A stretch of 64,000 bases of DNA from Lachnospiraceae bacterium (lineage in GTDB: Bacteria; Bacillota; Clostridia; Lachnospirales; Lachnospiraceae): the NCBI GenBank assembly GCA_016293925.1, contig JAEDCX010000001.1:45134-109133 (forward strand), in the 5' to 3' direction. The notes beneath the pieces are model-generated. The model was not told the DNA's origin. It searched no databases and was given only the letters and a program-made list of their open reading frames with translations. Shown here piece by piece: positions 42,873 through 51,971 of the stretch (positions within the stretch are counted from its first letter, which is position 1; each line of letters starts with the position of its first letter). Position numbers and translations under genes: made by a program.

Positions 42873-45224
42873 TTATCTGTGGATGATCTCACAGTCGATA
42901 ACAGTACCGGTGTCATCTGTCAGCTGCTGCGCGACTTCTGACCAATGGTATGTTGTACAGGTATATTCTCCCTGCTCATATCCATATCCGTCCCCGGAAT
43001 CCCGGTAAAGCGTCTCATCGCAGTCACATCCGGCATAAACGAGGAAATGGATCGGTTCCTCCGGCAGTACGTGCTCTGTCGCCTCGGTGACAGGCAGTAT
43101 GCTTCCTTCCCGGACAAACAACGGAATCCGGTCAATGGGAGCATCTGTTGCAATCCACTGCCCTCCCTCATAGAACGCGCCGGTCCAATAATCATACCAG
43201 CCGCATCCTGCCGGGAGATAGACTTCCCGCCTAAAACATGCATTCTCCACAGCCTGATTGCCTGCGGTGTAATACATCGGCTCTGTTACCGGACATACCA
43301 TCATGGAATCGCCGAACAGGTATTGATCCCAGATATCCAATACATTCGGATCTGCCGCGAAATCAAATGCCAGCATCTTCATCAGGGATGCATCCTCCTT
43401 CCAGACCTTGCCGGCCTGGGAATAGATGTATGGCATCAGACGATACCGTAACCGGTTGAATGTCAGCATTGCTTCATAGAACATTCCGTTTTCGCCGGAA
43501 TACTCCCACAATTCTCTCCTGCAATCGGTTCCATGCCCTCTGAACACCGGCAGGAAAGCAGCCCATTGATACCATCTGGTATACAGTTCCAGATATCCGG
43601 CATCCTGCACCGTATCATTATATTCTCCGTCCCAGTACCAGAAAATGCTCTTTTTCACAAAGAAAGCTCCGATATCCACTGTCCAGTAAGGAAGTCCCGT
43701 GGCCACGAAATTCAATCCCGATGCAATCTGACTGCGAAGGGTATCCCAGCTTGCGGAGGTATCCCCGGACCACAGGATGGTACCGAACCGCTGCTGTCCG
43801 GTATAGGCGCTTCTGGTCAGGTTGCAGACACGCCGGTCCACATGATTCCTGCGGTCTTCCGCCGTCTGTCCATCGAATAATGTTTTCGCATGATAGAACG
43901 GGAATACATTGGTCTCCCACGCCGGCAGGATGTTCTGCAGTTCTCTGCAGTATTCCGCGAAAAGAATACCCGGCTCCATTCTCTGTATATGGGTCCATTC
44001 CACCGTCAGCGGTTCGCTGGAGTCACACCACCAGGCATCGATGCCATGGACGTAGAGTGCCCGCGTTACCTGCTCCCAATACAATGCTCTTGCTTTGGGG
44101 TCCAATGCATTGTAGATCTCACTGGCAGGAAGCATACAGCCTGCCGCCCTCATCTCCTTATAGTTTTCGGTATCCTTGCTCATATTGGGCCAGATGGATA
44201 ACATGAAATGAATATCCTTGTCATGCAGTTTGCGGATCATCCCGGCAGGATCGGGGAAACGCTTCGGATCCAGACTCTTCTGTCCCCACATTCCGTCCTC
44301 CCAAGAGCACCAGTCCAGAACCAGACAGTCCAAACCGATATGACGGTTCCTATGCTCGTCTGCAATCTTCAGGATCTCCTCCTGCGTCTCATACCGCTCC
44401 TGTGACTGAAGATATCCGAACGCCCATTTCGGAAGCATGGCAGCTTTACCTGTCAGATGCCGGTATTCCCTGACGACATCATTCATATCCCGTCCCGCCA
44501 TGAAATAATAATCAATCTCGGCATCTGCTTCGGTATACAGGTAAGAACCGTCCTCTGTATCATGAAAAATCATGGGACTGTAGGTATCCATCAAAAGACC
44601 ATATCCCAACGAAGACACCAGCATCGGAACCGCAATCTTCCGGTTCGCCTGATGCACATATACCACATGTCCCCGCAGATTGAGATATCCTTCCTCCTGC
44701 TGCCCGAGACCGTACAGTGCCTCTCCTTCCTGCCAGTCAAAATATGTCCTGGTGTGATAGAGTTTCTCCGTCGGAATTCTGGCAGGATCTCTGACCAGTT
44801 CTTTCTCACCGTCCGCTGTCGTGATTCTCTCCGTTTTCACATCCGTCTCATCAATACGGTAGGCCTGGAATTCCTCCAGAAGCTTGCTTTCATGATCCCG
44901 CTCTTTCAGCAAAATACTGCCGGATGCATCCCGGAATGTACAGGAACCTGTTTCTCTGCGCACGCTGACACACATCCCGGAAGATTTCAGAATCACTTCA
45001 TCCTCCTGCTCCTCCACAGACCATCCGCCGGTACAGGGAGCCGCCACAACACCTGGTTTTTCCCGATTGGAAAACTGCGCTCTCTCCGTGTAGGTTATTC
45101 TGACACAGTTTTCTCCCATCGGAACCATTCTGTGCATTCCCTGATCTGAATATAAGTATAATGCGCCATTTTCCCACGCAATGCGGTCAATGCTTCTTTT
45201 TTTCGCCGGAACAGCATATAACAT
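42873..45224 (-). CDS. Glycoside hydrolase family 31 (alpha-glucosidase/alpha-xylosidase-like)
   Basis: This 783-residue enzyme is without a signal peptide and so cytoplasmic. The GH31 catalytic nucleophile region is IDAWWCDSSEPLTVEW, with upstream LDCLVLDWCSWEDGMWG and downstream FVKKSIFWYWDG. The FRGHGTDCRRELWEY segment matches the RxH region near the acid/base. N-terminal beta-sandwich and C-terminal DUF5110-like parts are recognisable by position. ATG 45224 follows GGGGGGAAACAGA; an earlier TTG overlaps that site. The locus context suggests alpha-xylosidase or an alpha-linked side chain. Confidence 0.9.
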   Translation of the reverse strand: MLYAVPAKKRSIDRIAWENGALYLYSDQGMHRMVPMGENCVRITYTERAQFSNREKPGVVAAPCTGGWSVEEQEDEVILKSSGMCVSVRRETGSCTFRDASGSILLKERDHESKLLEEFQAYRIDETDVKTERITTADGEKELVRDPARIPTEKLYHTRTYFDWQEGEALYGLGQQEEGYLNLRGHVVYVHQANRKIAVPMLVSSLGYGLLMDTYSPMIFHDTEDGSYLYTEADAEIDYYFMAGRDMNDVVREYRHLTGKAAMLPKWAFGYLQSQERYETQEEILKIADEHRNRHIGLDCLVLDWCSWEDGMWGQKSLDPKRFPDPAGMIRKLHDKDIHFMLSIWPNMSKDTENYKEMRAAGCMLPASEIYNALDPKARALYWEQVTRALYVHGIDAWWCDSSEPLTVEWTHIQRMEPGILFAEYCRELQNILPAWETNVFPFYHAKTLFDGQTAEDRRNHVDRRVCNLTRSAYTGQQRFGTILWSGDTSASWDTLRSQIASGLNFVATGLPYWTVDIGAFFVKKSIFWYWDGEYNDTVQDAGYLELYTRWYQWAAFLPVFRGHGTDCRRELWEYSGENGMFYEAMLTFNRLRYRLMPYIYSQAGKVWKEDASLMKMLAFDFAADPNVLDIWDQYLFGDSMMVCPVTEPMYYTAGNQAVENACFRREVYLPAGCGWYDYWTGAFYEGGQWIATDAPIDRIPLFVREGSILPVTEATEHVLPEEPIHFLVYAGCDCDETLYRDSGDGYGYEQGEYTCTTYHWSEVAQQLTDDTGTVIDCEIIHR

Positions 45225-45275
45225 TCTGTTTCCCCCCAAATTGTTTTTCTATATTTTGGCACAGAGACCGCCATT

Positions 45276-46907
45276 TTACAATGTACTATCTATTGCAGAA
45301 CATGTACTATTTTGCACGAAGGTTATTACATTGAAAGATAAGGGAGCCACATGCGTGTTCAGTACGCCGTCCTTCCATTCGGCTCCGCTTCTTACACCCG
45401 GTTTCAGTCTGTCCGGATTCTCATAGGAATTCCTTGCATCCGGATCCGTGCTGTAGAGCTCCGTATGCTGTTCAAATACGTACCCCTCAAACCCTCTCAT
45501 ATCGATTTCCAGAGGATACTCATTGTCTTCATGTCTGTTGACAGCAAATATGGTCACCCTGTTGTTCTCCTGATCCCAGGCCGTAGCTGCATCGATGTAT
45601 GTAAGGCCCTCTTTGCCCGTATACTGTGACGTATCATCGATTGCATATCCCGGAATGTCAAACGTATCACCGGACACATCCGTCTGCATGGAGATTCCTC
45701 TTGCATACTGCATCAGCTGGGTCAATGCGTAATGGGATGCAGATTTCCAGACATGATCATGGTTGGATGCACACAACGCAGCGAGTCCGCCCGTCATACA
45801 GCCGATCTTCACCCGATCCGCATGCCGCAGGAGTGCCAACTGTATGGAAACCATGGATAACATATGAATCATCTCGGAACCCGGGAATACTCTGTCTTCC
45901 ATCCGATCCGGATCATGCTTCACATATTTCCTGTTCGGATCGAAACGGTAGTGGCTTCTTGCCATGTTGTAACGTCCATACCCGGGATTCAGCGGGCTGT
46001 TCGGTCTGACCATGGCACCATACTCGTCAAAGGATAACATCACCTTCTTCGGGGAGCGGTGCTTGCTGGCAACCAGATCGCACATCGCAACCTCCGTATT
46101 GATGAAATCCTCATAATACGCAGCCCCGCCCAGCATAGCCAGCGTCTCTCCGGGAGGTGCACTGTGATAATGATGTATGGACAGGTAATCCACGGTATCG
46201 TAGCACTGGTCCAGAACCGTTTCGTCCCAGTCCGGGAAATGCTCCATAAAAGGAGCGGAAGAACCGCAGACAGCGGTTTCAATGGACTCATCAATCCATT
46301 TCATTGCCTTGGAAACCTCATTGCATTTCACACCGTATCCCCGGGGATCCTTATCCCAGGAGCCAAGCTGCCATGGACCGTCCATCTCATTTCCGAGATA
46401 CCAGGTTTTCACACCGTAGGGCTTCTCATGTCCGTTTTTGCGGCGCAGATCCGACCACCAGGTACCGCCTTCATGATTGGTGTATTCCACAATATCCATT
46501 GCATCACGGATATCTCCCGTTCCCAGATTGATTGTATAGAGCGGTTCCGTTCCTACTTTTTCTGCCCATTGCAGATATTCATCATGCCCTACCTCATTGG
46601 TAATAATCTGGTGCCATGCGGGATCCAGACGGACTTTACGCTCTGCCTTGGGACCGATGGAATCCTTCCAGTTCCAGGCGGACACGAAATTACCGCCCGG
46701 CAAACGGCATGCCGGCATATTGGTCTCTTTTAACGCATTGATGAAATCCGTGCGGAATCCCTGCTCATCCGCAGTGGGATGTTTGGGATTAAACATGGTT
46801 CCGTTCACAATGGTTCCGATCGGTTCCAGGAAAGTACTGAATAATCTCGGTGAAATCTCACCGATGGTAAATGACGGATGAACCGTAATCTTTGTCTTAT
46901 TTGCCAT
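45276..46907 (-). CDS. abfA: Alpha-L-arabinofuranosidase (GH51)
   Basis: This 543-residue cytoplasmic enzyme removes arabinofuranose from arabinan or arabinoxylan oligosaccharides. GH51 features are the opening FTIGEISPRLFSTFLEPIG, the substrate region CRLPGGNFVSAWNWKD, the acid/base Glu in TWYLGNEMDGPWQ and the nucleophile Glu in VMLSFDEYGAM. No signal peptide is present. It lies between the esterase (55-base gap) and GH31 (51 bases), same strand. The substrate sugar is from family knowledge. Confidence 0.9.
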   Translation of the reverse strand: MANKTKITVHPSFTIGEISPRLFSTFLEPIGTIVNGTMFNPKHPTADEQGFRTDFINALKETNMPACRLPGGNFVSAWNWKDSIGPKAERKVRLDPAWHQIITNEVGHDEYLQWAEKVGTEPLYTINLGTGDIRDAMDIVEYTNHEGGTWWSDLRRKNGHEKPYGVKTWYLGNEMDGPWQLGSWDKDPRGYGVKCNEVSKAMKWIDESIETAVCGSSAPFMEHFPDWDETVLDQCYDTVDYLSIHHYHSAPPGETLAMLGGAAYYEDFINTEVAMCDLVASKHRSPKKVMLSFDEYGAMVRPNSPLNPGYGRYNMARSHYRFDPNRKYVKHDPDRMEDRVFPGSEMIHMLSMVSIQLALLRHADRVKIGCMTGGLAALCASNHDHVWKSASHYALTQLMQYARGISMQTDVSGDTFDIPGYAIDDTSQYTGKEGLTYIDAATAWDQENNRVTIFAVNRHEDNEYPLEIDMRGFEGYVFEQHTELYSTDPDARNSYENPDRLKPGVRSGAEWKDGVLNTHVAPLSFNVITFVQNSTCSAIDSTL

Positions 46908-46934
46908 ACTGTAATACCATACCTTTCTCTATCC

Positions 46935-46954
46935 CTGCGGGCATGTGCCCGCAG
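46935..46954. repeat. Intercistronic hairpin between esterase and GH51 genes
   Basis: CTGCGGGC (46935-46942) and GCCCGCAG (46947-46954) form a perfect 8 bp stem with a four-base loop. No T-run follows on the minus strand, so an mRNA processing or stability element is more likely than a terminator. Confidence 0.5.
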
Positions 46955-46962
46955 ATATTTGC

Positions 46963-49281
46963 TTATGCCTGGAATAATTTCGGGAGGAACGCCTTGGCAC
47001 AATGCCTCCAGAAGGTCCAGTCATGATACCCGTATCCCTCGAACACCTCAATCGGAACATTGGCTGCAAGCACCGTATCTTCATTTCTGCGAACGGTCTC
47101 ATAGAACCCTTCCTTTGTTCCGCAGGCCACGAACAACAGCTTATATCTCTTCAGAAATTCTTCCCGGTTAAGCAGAACATCCGAGTAATCTGCCTCTTCG
47201 CTCCGGATGGTCAGGGTACCCGAGAAAATACCGGCCCAGGCAAACAGTTCCGGATGCTCCAGCACAACCTTCTGGGTCTGCATTGCTCCCATGGACAATC
47301 CCGCCATCGCTCTGTGCTCTCTGTCCGCAACGGTTCTGTAATGCGCATCGATAAAGCGGATGCTGCAACCCGTAATCTCCTCCAGGAACGCTCCCATGGA
47401 AGGATGATACGGTCTGTCCTCAGGGAATCCGTACCCAGTATTCATGACAATAATCATTTCCTGCATCTGCCGTTGGGCAATGAGATTATCTGCAAGATTG
47501 GCAATCTTTCCCTGCCAGATCCATCCCATCTCATTCTCGCCGCCTCCATGCTGCAGATAGAGAACGGGATATCTCTTCTCCGGCTCCCTGTCATACGAAG
47601 CAGGGGTATATACATAGCAGAGTTTGTTCCGCCCGGTTTCCTCCGACCGATAGTAATTCATATGAATTGTGCCGTGGGGAACCTGACGATACCGGTATTC
47701 CTCGAAATCTTCCTCCGGCATCTCCAGATAATTGATCGCCCGGAATCCACCGTATCCCACAGGTGCATTCCCGTCTACTACATCCACACCGTTTACCTTC
47801 AGACCATAGTAGTGGAATCCCTTTTCAATCCCCTCTACCTCACAGGTCCACCAGTCATCTTCTCCTTTTGTCATCGGTGCAGGCTTCATTCCCCAGATAT
47901 CAACGGTCACGGATTCCGCCTCTTTGGAACGGAACCAGAATCCGGCGCGTCCCGTTGCCGCATCCAGAATCCGATATCCGCAAGGCTCATCCTTGTATTT
48001 GCCGGCAGGCCGTCCGGCCTCATCCACCGCCAGAATCAGTCCTTTATAAATCGGGTCAAACATGAGCAGATGCTCCGCAAATGTCTGCTTATCCAGCTGC
48101 GCAACCGGAAGCTTCTCTTCCGTATATTCGAATGCATCCTCCGCCTCTTTGCAGTCATTGCGGAAAATCATCGTCGCATAGTCTCTCAGACTCTCTCTCC
48201 ACACATGCCACTCATGGAAGCCTTCATAGGAACGCTGCCCGCCTGCAACACCAAATGGTTCAAATCTTGCCGCATACTCCCTCTGCATCTGATCCAGTCC
48301 CTTCTCTCCAACACCGGATGTAAGCAGCACTGTCTGCATGGGATACTGATCCATATTGGCAAGCACAGTTTCCAGTTCCCGATCCCGCACCCCGGAGAAC
48401 ACACCAAGATGAGCGAACAGATGCTGGTACTCGCCGGCAATCTTGATGGCCTGGGCAGAACCTAACGAAAGACCTGCAATTGCCCTGTTGCTGCGCCCCT
48501 TGCGCACGGCAAATGTACTCTCAATATACGGAATGCAATCCCCTGTCAGTTCCCGTCCGAAATCACCGGGATAGAATACCGGATCCTCGCCCTCCCGGAA
48601 TGCATAACCGCAGCACATGACCACGATCATCTCCTGACATTTTCCTTCCGCAATCAGATTGTCCATAACAAAATTCAATTTACCGTTCCATACCCATCCG
48701 GTTTCATCCTCTCCGACACCGTGGAGAATATACAGCACCGGATACTTCTTCTCCGGATCCCTGCCGTATGCCGGCGGGGTATATACAAGACATCTTTTCA
48801 CATGATGATTTACCCTGGATACGTAGGTATGGAACTGTACGTCCCCGTGCGGTACATCTTTCATCAACCAGAAATCGTCTCCGCTTCTTGGAATCTCAAA
48901 GAAATTGGTCGCTCCGAAACAACCGTAAGCAATTGGTGCAATCGGGTTTACCACCCTTGCTCCATCCACAAACCAGTTGTGATAGTGGAAGCCCTGCGGA
49001 ATGCCGGATACCGTCTTGCTGAATGTGCCGTCTTCTTTTCTGTCCAGTGCAATCCGTTCTCCGCTCATACTGCCGCTGATACCGGATACCTCAACCGTCT
49101 TAGCGTCCGGCGCATACATGGTGAATGTCACATCGTTATTCTCCTCCAGCCGAACTCCCCATAAATCGTCCTTATAACTGATTGTGACCTTGCCGTTCTT
49201 CTCTTCGAAGCATGCTTTTTTGTAAAACGGATCGAAGAAAAGAGGATACATTGTTACTGCCTGATTCTGTTTTGAATACAT
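46963..49281 (-). CDS. Tandem carbohydrate esterase (two CE1-type modules)
   Basis: This 772-residue protein is an internal duplication. Each half has a CBM48-like/E-set beta domain, then a CE1/esterase-D-like hydrolase. In half one the Ser is in AIAGLSLGSAQ and the His in GFHEWHVWR; in half two they are in AMAGLSMGAMQ and GYGYHDWTFW. Both halves also share CLVYTPPAYGRDPEKKYPVL and CYVYTPASYDREPEKRYPVL. Both triads look intact. There is no signal peptide. It probably removes feruloyl or acetyl groups from imported arabinoxylan fragments. ATG 49281 follows GGAGGGTAATCAGGGAA. First gene after the LacI operator. Confidence 0.88.
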   Translation of the reverse strand: MYSKQNQAVTMYPLFFDPFYKKACFEEKNGKVTISYKDDLWGVRLEENNDVTFTMYAPDAKTVEVSGISGSMSGERIALDRKEDGTFSKTVSGIPQGFHYHNWFVDGARVVNPIAPIAYGCFGATNFFEIPRSGDDFWLMKDVPHGDVQFHTYVSRVNHHVKRCLVYTPPAYGRDPEKKYPVLYILHGVGEDETGWVWNGKLNFVMDNLIAEGKCQEMIVVMCCGYAFREGEDPVFYPGDFGRELTGDCIPYIESTFAVRKGRSNRAIAGLSLGSAQAIKIAGEYQHLFAHLGVFSGVRDRELETVLANMDQYPMQTVLLTSGVGEKGLDQMQREYAARFEPFGVAGGQRSYEGFHEWHVWRESLRDYATMIFRNDCKEAEDAFEYTEEKLPVAQLDKQTFAEHLLMFDPIYKGLILAVDEAGRPAGKYKDEPCGYRILDAATGRAGFWFRSKEAESVTVDIWGMKPAPMTKGEDDWWTCEVEGIEKGFHYYGLKVNGVDVVDGNAPVGYGGFRAINYLEMPEEDFEEYRYRQVPHGTIHMNYYRSEETGRNKLCYVYTPASYDREPEKRYPVLYLQHGGGENEMGWIWQGKIANLADNLIAQRQMQEMIIVMNTGYGFPEDRPYHPSMGAFLEEITGCSIRFIDAHYRTVADREHRAMAGLSMGAMQTQKVVLEHPELFAWAGIFSGTLTIRSEEADYSDVLLNREEFLKRYKLLFVACGTKEGFYETVRRNEDTVLAANVPIEVFEGYGYHDWTFWRHCAKAFLPKLFQA

Positions 49282-49310
49282 TTCCCTGATTACCCTCCGT
49301 TTCTGAATCA

Positions 49311-49338
49311 ATCATACCTTCCTGTTTCGGACAGTCAA
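49311..49338 (-). promoter_or_regulatory. Promoter of the esterase-GH51-GH31-EIIC group
   Basis: On the minus strand TTGACT (49333-49338), a 16 bp spacer and TATGAT (49311-49316), 30 bases before the esterase ATG. Confidence 0.7.
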
Positions 49339-49366
49339 GCATTGTCCCTATACATAACATATTACA

Positions 49367-49384
49367 TGCTATTTCGTTATAGCA
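49367..49384. promoter_or_regulatory. Probable LacI-family operator 1
   Basis: The 18 bp palindrome TGCTATTTCGTTATAGCA has a central CG, as LacI-family operators do. It lies upstream of the esterase promoter and matches the second site at 50531-50548 in 17 of 18 positions when that one is read on the minus strand. Confidence 0.8.
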
Positions 49385-49404
49385 CAAGCAAAAAAAGATT
49401 TTTG

Positions 49405-50439
49405 TCATCCATTGCTGGCACGCAGATAATACAGCGGATTCACTTCTAAGCTCACGGTCTCAAAAATCTCTTTGTCACAGGCACCGATCAGAATCTCCAG
49501 TGCCTTTTCTGCCATATCCTGAACCGGAATATCCAGCGCCGAGAGCGGTGGATTGGAATATCTCAGCAGTCCGGAGTCCTCGAAAAAGATCAGATGCAGA
49601 TCCTCCGGGATACGGACCCCCTTCCTGTTACAGCAGTCCAGAATACCACCCGCAAGTCGACAGTCACCCACCAGCCATGCCGACGGGAGTTCCACTCTGC
49701 CAAGCAGCTCTTCTGCCGCTTCGTATCCCTTTTCATGACTGCTACTGTCTATATATAACGTATATTCGTCTCCAGACTTAATCCCTCCGGCAAGACACCC
49801 CTGCAGGAATCCCTGCCGCATGAGATCCTCGCTCCGTCCCCCCTTCGTAAAACAGATCATGGCACCGGAACGCACCGGTGTTCTCGTCAGCAGTTCCACG
49901 CAATGTTCCCCGGCCGCATAACTATCCATTGTCACATTATGAAATACCGTACTGCTGCGTCCGATCAAAACAATCGGGATTGAATAATCCTGCTTCTCCA
50001 GTTCCCGCTGTTCCTCCTCCAGAAGACCACAGAGAATCGCTCCGCTCAGACGATTGCCTGAGAGCATACCCGTATTCCACATGATCTCCCCGGGGCGAAA
50101 CGGCTGCACCATCAGTTCCACAGGATAACCGTGGCTCTCAATGGCTGTCTGCAATCCCTGAATAAACCTCCCGAGTCTGGAATTCAGATTGTCCTGACGC
50201 CAGAACAGACCAATCACATACGGAGTCTTCTCCGTTGCCGCCTGTCTTAATCTGCGGGCATAGATATTGGGCTGATAATTCATCTGTCTGGCAGTCTCCA
50301 ACACTCTCTCCTGCGTCCTGGCGGAGATACGAACCGCCTCCGCACGTCCGCCCAGGACTGCCGAAACCGTACTGGGGGAGAGTTTCAACCGCTCTGCAAT
50401 CTCTTTGATCTGCGCTTTACCGGTCATATCCTGATGCAT
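49405..50439 (-). CDS. LacI family transcriptional regulator
   Basis: This 344-residue regulator has an N-terminal LacI helix-turn-helix (IKEIAERLKLSPSTVSAVL) and hinge (ARQMNYQPNIYARRLRQ). A periplasmic-binding-like effector domain follows, with DSYAAGEHCVELL and PPLSALDIPVQDMAEKALEI. It should control the flanking glycosidase genes through the two 18 bp palindromes; its effector is probably an arabinose- or xylose-containing sugar. Start at ATG 50439 or, four codons later, 50427; AGGAGGGCTGG lies upstream. One operator lies in its own divergent promoter region, so autoregulation is likely. Confidence 0.92.
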   Translation of the reverse strand: MHQDMTGKAQIKEIAERLKLSPSTVSAVLGGRAEAVRISARTQERVLETARQMNYQPNIYARRLRQAATEKTPYVIGLFWRQDNLNSRLGRFIQGLQTAIESHGYPVELMVQPFRPGEIMWNTGMLSGNRLSGAILCGLLEEEQRELEKQDYSIPIVLIGRSSTVFHNVTMDSYAAGEHCVELLTRTPVRSGAMICFTKGGRSEDLMRQGFLQGCLAGGIKSGDEYTLYIDSSSHEKGYEAAEELLGRVELPSAWLVGDCRLAGGILDCCNRKGVRIPEDLHLIFFEDSGLLRYSNPPLSALDIPVQDMAEKALEILIGACDKEIFETVSLEVNPLYYLRASNG

Positions 50440-50477
50440 GTTTCAACCAGCCCTCCTTTTGGTGTCTTTCGTTACAG

Positions 50478-50505
50478 TTTATATCCGCCGCTTTCCCCGT
50501 GTCAA
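50478..50505 (-). promoter_or_regulatory. Promoter of the lacI-like gene
   Basis: On the minus strand TTGACA (50500-50505), a 16 bp spacer and TATAAA (50478-50483). Confidence 0.75.
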
Positions 50506-50530
50506 TGCGCAATATGCTTTTTTCTGCTAT

Positions 50531-50548
50531 TGCTATATCGAAATAGCA
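50531..50548. promoter_or_regulatory. Probable LacI-family operator 2
   Basis: TGCTATATCGAAATAGCA, the reverse complement of TGCTATTTCGATATAGCA, differs from operator 1 by one base. It lies between the divergent lacI-like and serine hydrolase promoters, 8 bases from the -35 box of the latter. Confidence 0.82.
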
Positions 50549-50555
50549 TTTTGTA

Positions 50556-50585
50556 TTGACCTGCTTTTTGGCGGGGTGGTATGAT
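50556..50585 (+). promoter_or_regulatory. Promoter of the serine hydrolase gene
   Basis: TTGACC (50556-50561), an 18 bp spacer and TATGAT (50580-50585). Confidence 0.7.
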
Positions 50586-50616
50586 GATTTCAGCAAAAAC
50601 AAATAGGAGGGATACC

Positions 50617-51777
50617 ATGTCAGCAACACAGGATATCGATGCATTATTGAACAGTTTTATCCAAAGAGGACTTCCCGGCTGCTCGCTTCAGGTGACACAG
50701 CGGGGCAGAATTCTGTATGAAGGATACCGGGGCGTATCCGACCGGGAGACCGGTGCACCGATTACGAATACCAGTATCTTCCGATTGGCTTCTATGTCGA
50801 AGATCCCACTCTATACGGTTATGATGATGCTGTTCGAGCAAGGGAAATACCTGATGGAGGACCCCATCGGAGACTATCTGCCGGATTGGAAGAGCAGCGT
50901 CAGATACGAATATCACGAGGATGGCTCTGTCACAACCGTTCCCACCCGGCGTCCGATTCTCATGAAGGATGTCCTGACCATGAAATGCGGGCTTCCTTAC
51001 TGCAATTCCGACGCACCCACCGATGATGTGGTCATGCGGGGAATGCAGAAGTGCATGCGGCAGTTATGGGACAAGGGACACTATACCCTGCAGGAACATC
51101 TGCAGGCAATGTCCAAGGCTCCCCTTGCCTGTGAGCCGGGCACCCGATGGATCTACGGATTTTCCAGCGAACTGGCTGCCGGTCTGATTGAAGTGCTCTG
51201 TGATAAACCGGTGAACGATGTGTTCCGGGAATTGTTATTCGATCCGTTGGGGATGGAGAATACCGGTGCCATTTACTTCGGGGATGTTGAGGAACGCATG
51301 GTGAAGCTCTACGCCAAGGGACCCAACGGAACTCTGGTTCCGGGACCGGACTTCTTTGACAAAAAGCATCTCCCCGGCGCAGAACATGAAGCCGGCTGGG
51401 GACGTCTCTTCTCCACGGGCAATGACCTGTCCCGGTTGATGCAGATGCTGGCCTGCGGCGGCGTCTACGACGGGATTCGTATCATGGGACGTAAAACCAT
51501 CGATCTGATGCGCTCCAACACGCTGGGTGGTACATTCGACGACAACTACAACGGCGGCTACGGATATGGTTACGGATTCCGTACCCTGATCGACAAGGCA
51601 GCCGGTAACAACAACGGCTCTCTGGGATCGTTCGGATGGACCGGCGGTTTCGGTACCTACTGCGAGGCAGATCCGGAGGAAGGACTCTCCATCGTATACA
51701 TGCACAATCTCATGCCTAATGACGAGCAGTACTATCACCCGAGGGTGCGCAATGCCTCCTACGGACTGATCCGCTGA
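50617..51777 (+). CDS. Beta-lactamase-family serine hydrolase (esterase/DD-peptidase-like)
   Basis: This 386-residue protein is of the class C beta-lactamase/penicillin-binding-like fold. The catalytic SxxK is in RLASMSKIPLYT, with the Tyr motif in RWIYGFSSELAAG and a C-terminal GWTGGFGTY-type segment in place of KTG. No signal peptide is seen, so it is probably cytoplasmic and more likely an esterase than a beta-lactamase. AATAGGAGGGATACC precedes ATG 50617. The LacI operator lies just upstream, so it is probably a member of the sugar regulon, perhaps a carbohydrate ester hydrolase. Confidence 0.87.
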   Translation: MSATQDIDALLNSFIQRGLPGCSLQVTQRGRILYEGYRGVSDRETGAPITNTSIFRLASMSKIPLYTVMMMLFEQGKYLMEDPIGDYLPDWKSSVRYEYHEDGSVTTVPTRRPILMKDVLTMKCGLPYCNSDAPTDDVVMRGMQKCMRQLWDKGHYTLQEHLQAMSKAPLACEPGTRWIYGFSSELAAGLIEVLCDKPVNDVFRELLFDPLGMENTGAIYFGDVEERMVKLYAKGPNGTLVPGPDFFDKKHLPGAEHEAGWGRLFSTGNDLSRLMQMLACGGVYDGIRIMGRKTIDLMRSNTLGGTFDDNYNGGYGYGYGFRTLIDKAAGNNNGSLGSFGWTGGFGTYCEADPEEGLSIVYMHNLMPNDEQYYHPRVRNASYGLIR

Positions 51778-51781
51778 CCAG

Positions 51782-51830
51782 ACATAGAAACAGCCGGGCA
51801 TCTCAATCTGAAGCCCGGCTGTTTCTATGT
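51782..51830. terminator. Perfect 18 bp inverted repeat, probable bidirectional terminator
   Basis: ACATAGAAACAGCCGGGC (51782-51799) pairs without mismatch with GCCCGGCTGTTTCTATGT (51813-51830) around a 13-base loop. It lies between two convergent genes. The 140 bases from there to 51971 hold no credible gene. Confidence 0.75.
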
Positions 51831-51971
51831 CCACCGATTCATTCTCCGTCCCATCGGAGAACAAACCGTATCCGATATCATCCAGAAAAAGGACAATATT
51901 TTCAAACTCTACCATCATGGCAGATAATGTCGAAAACGCTTTTAGTATGGCAATTCGGGAGGTTTCGTCAT

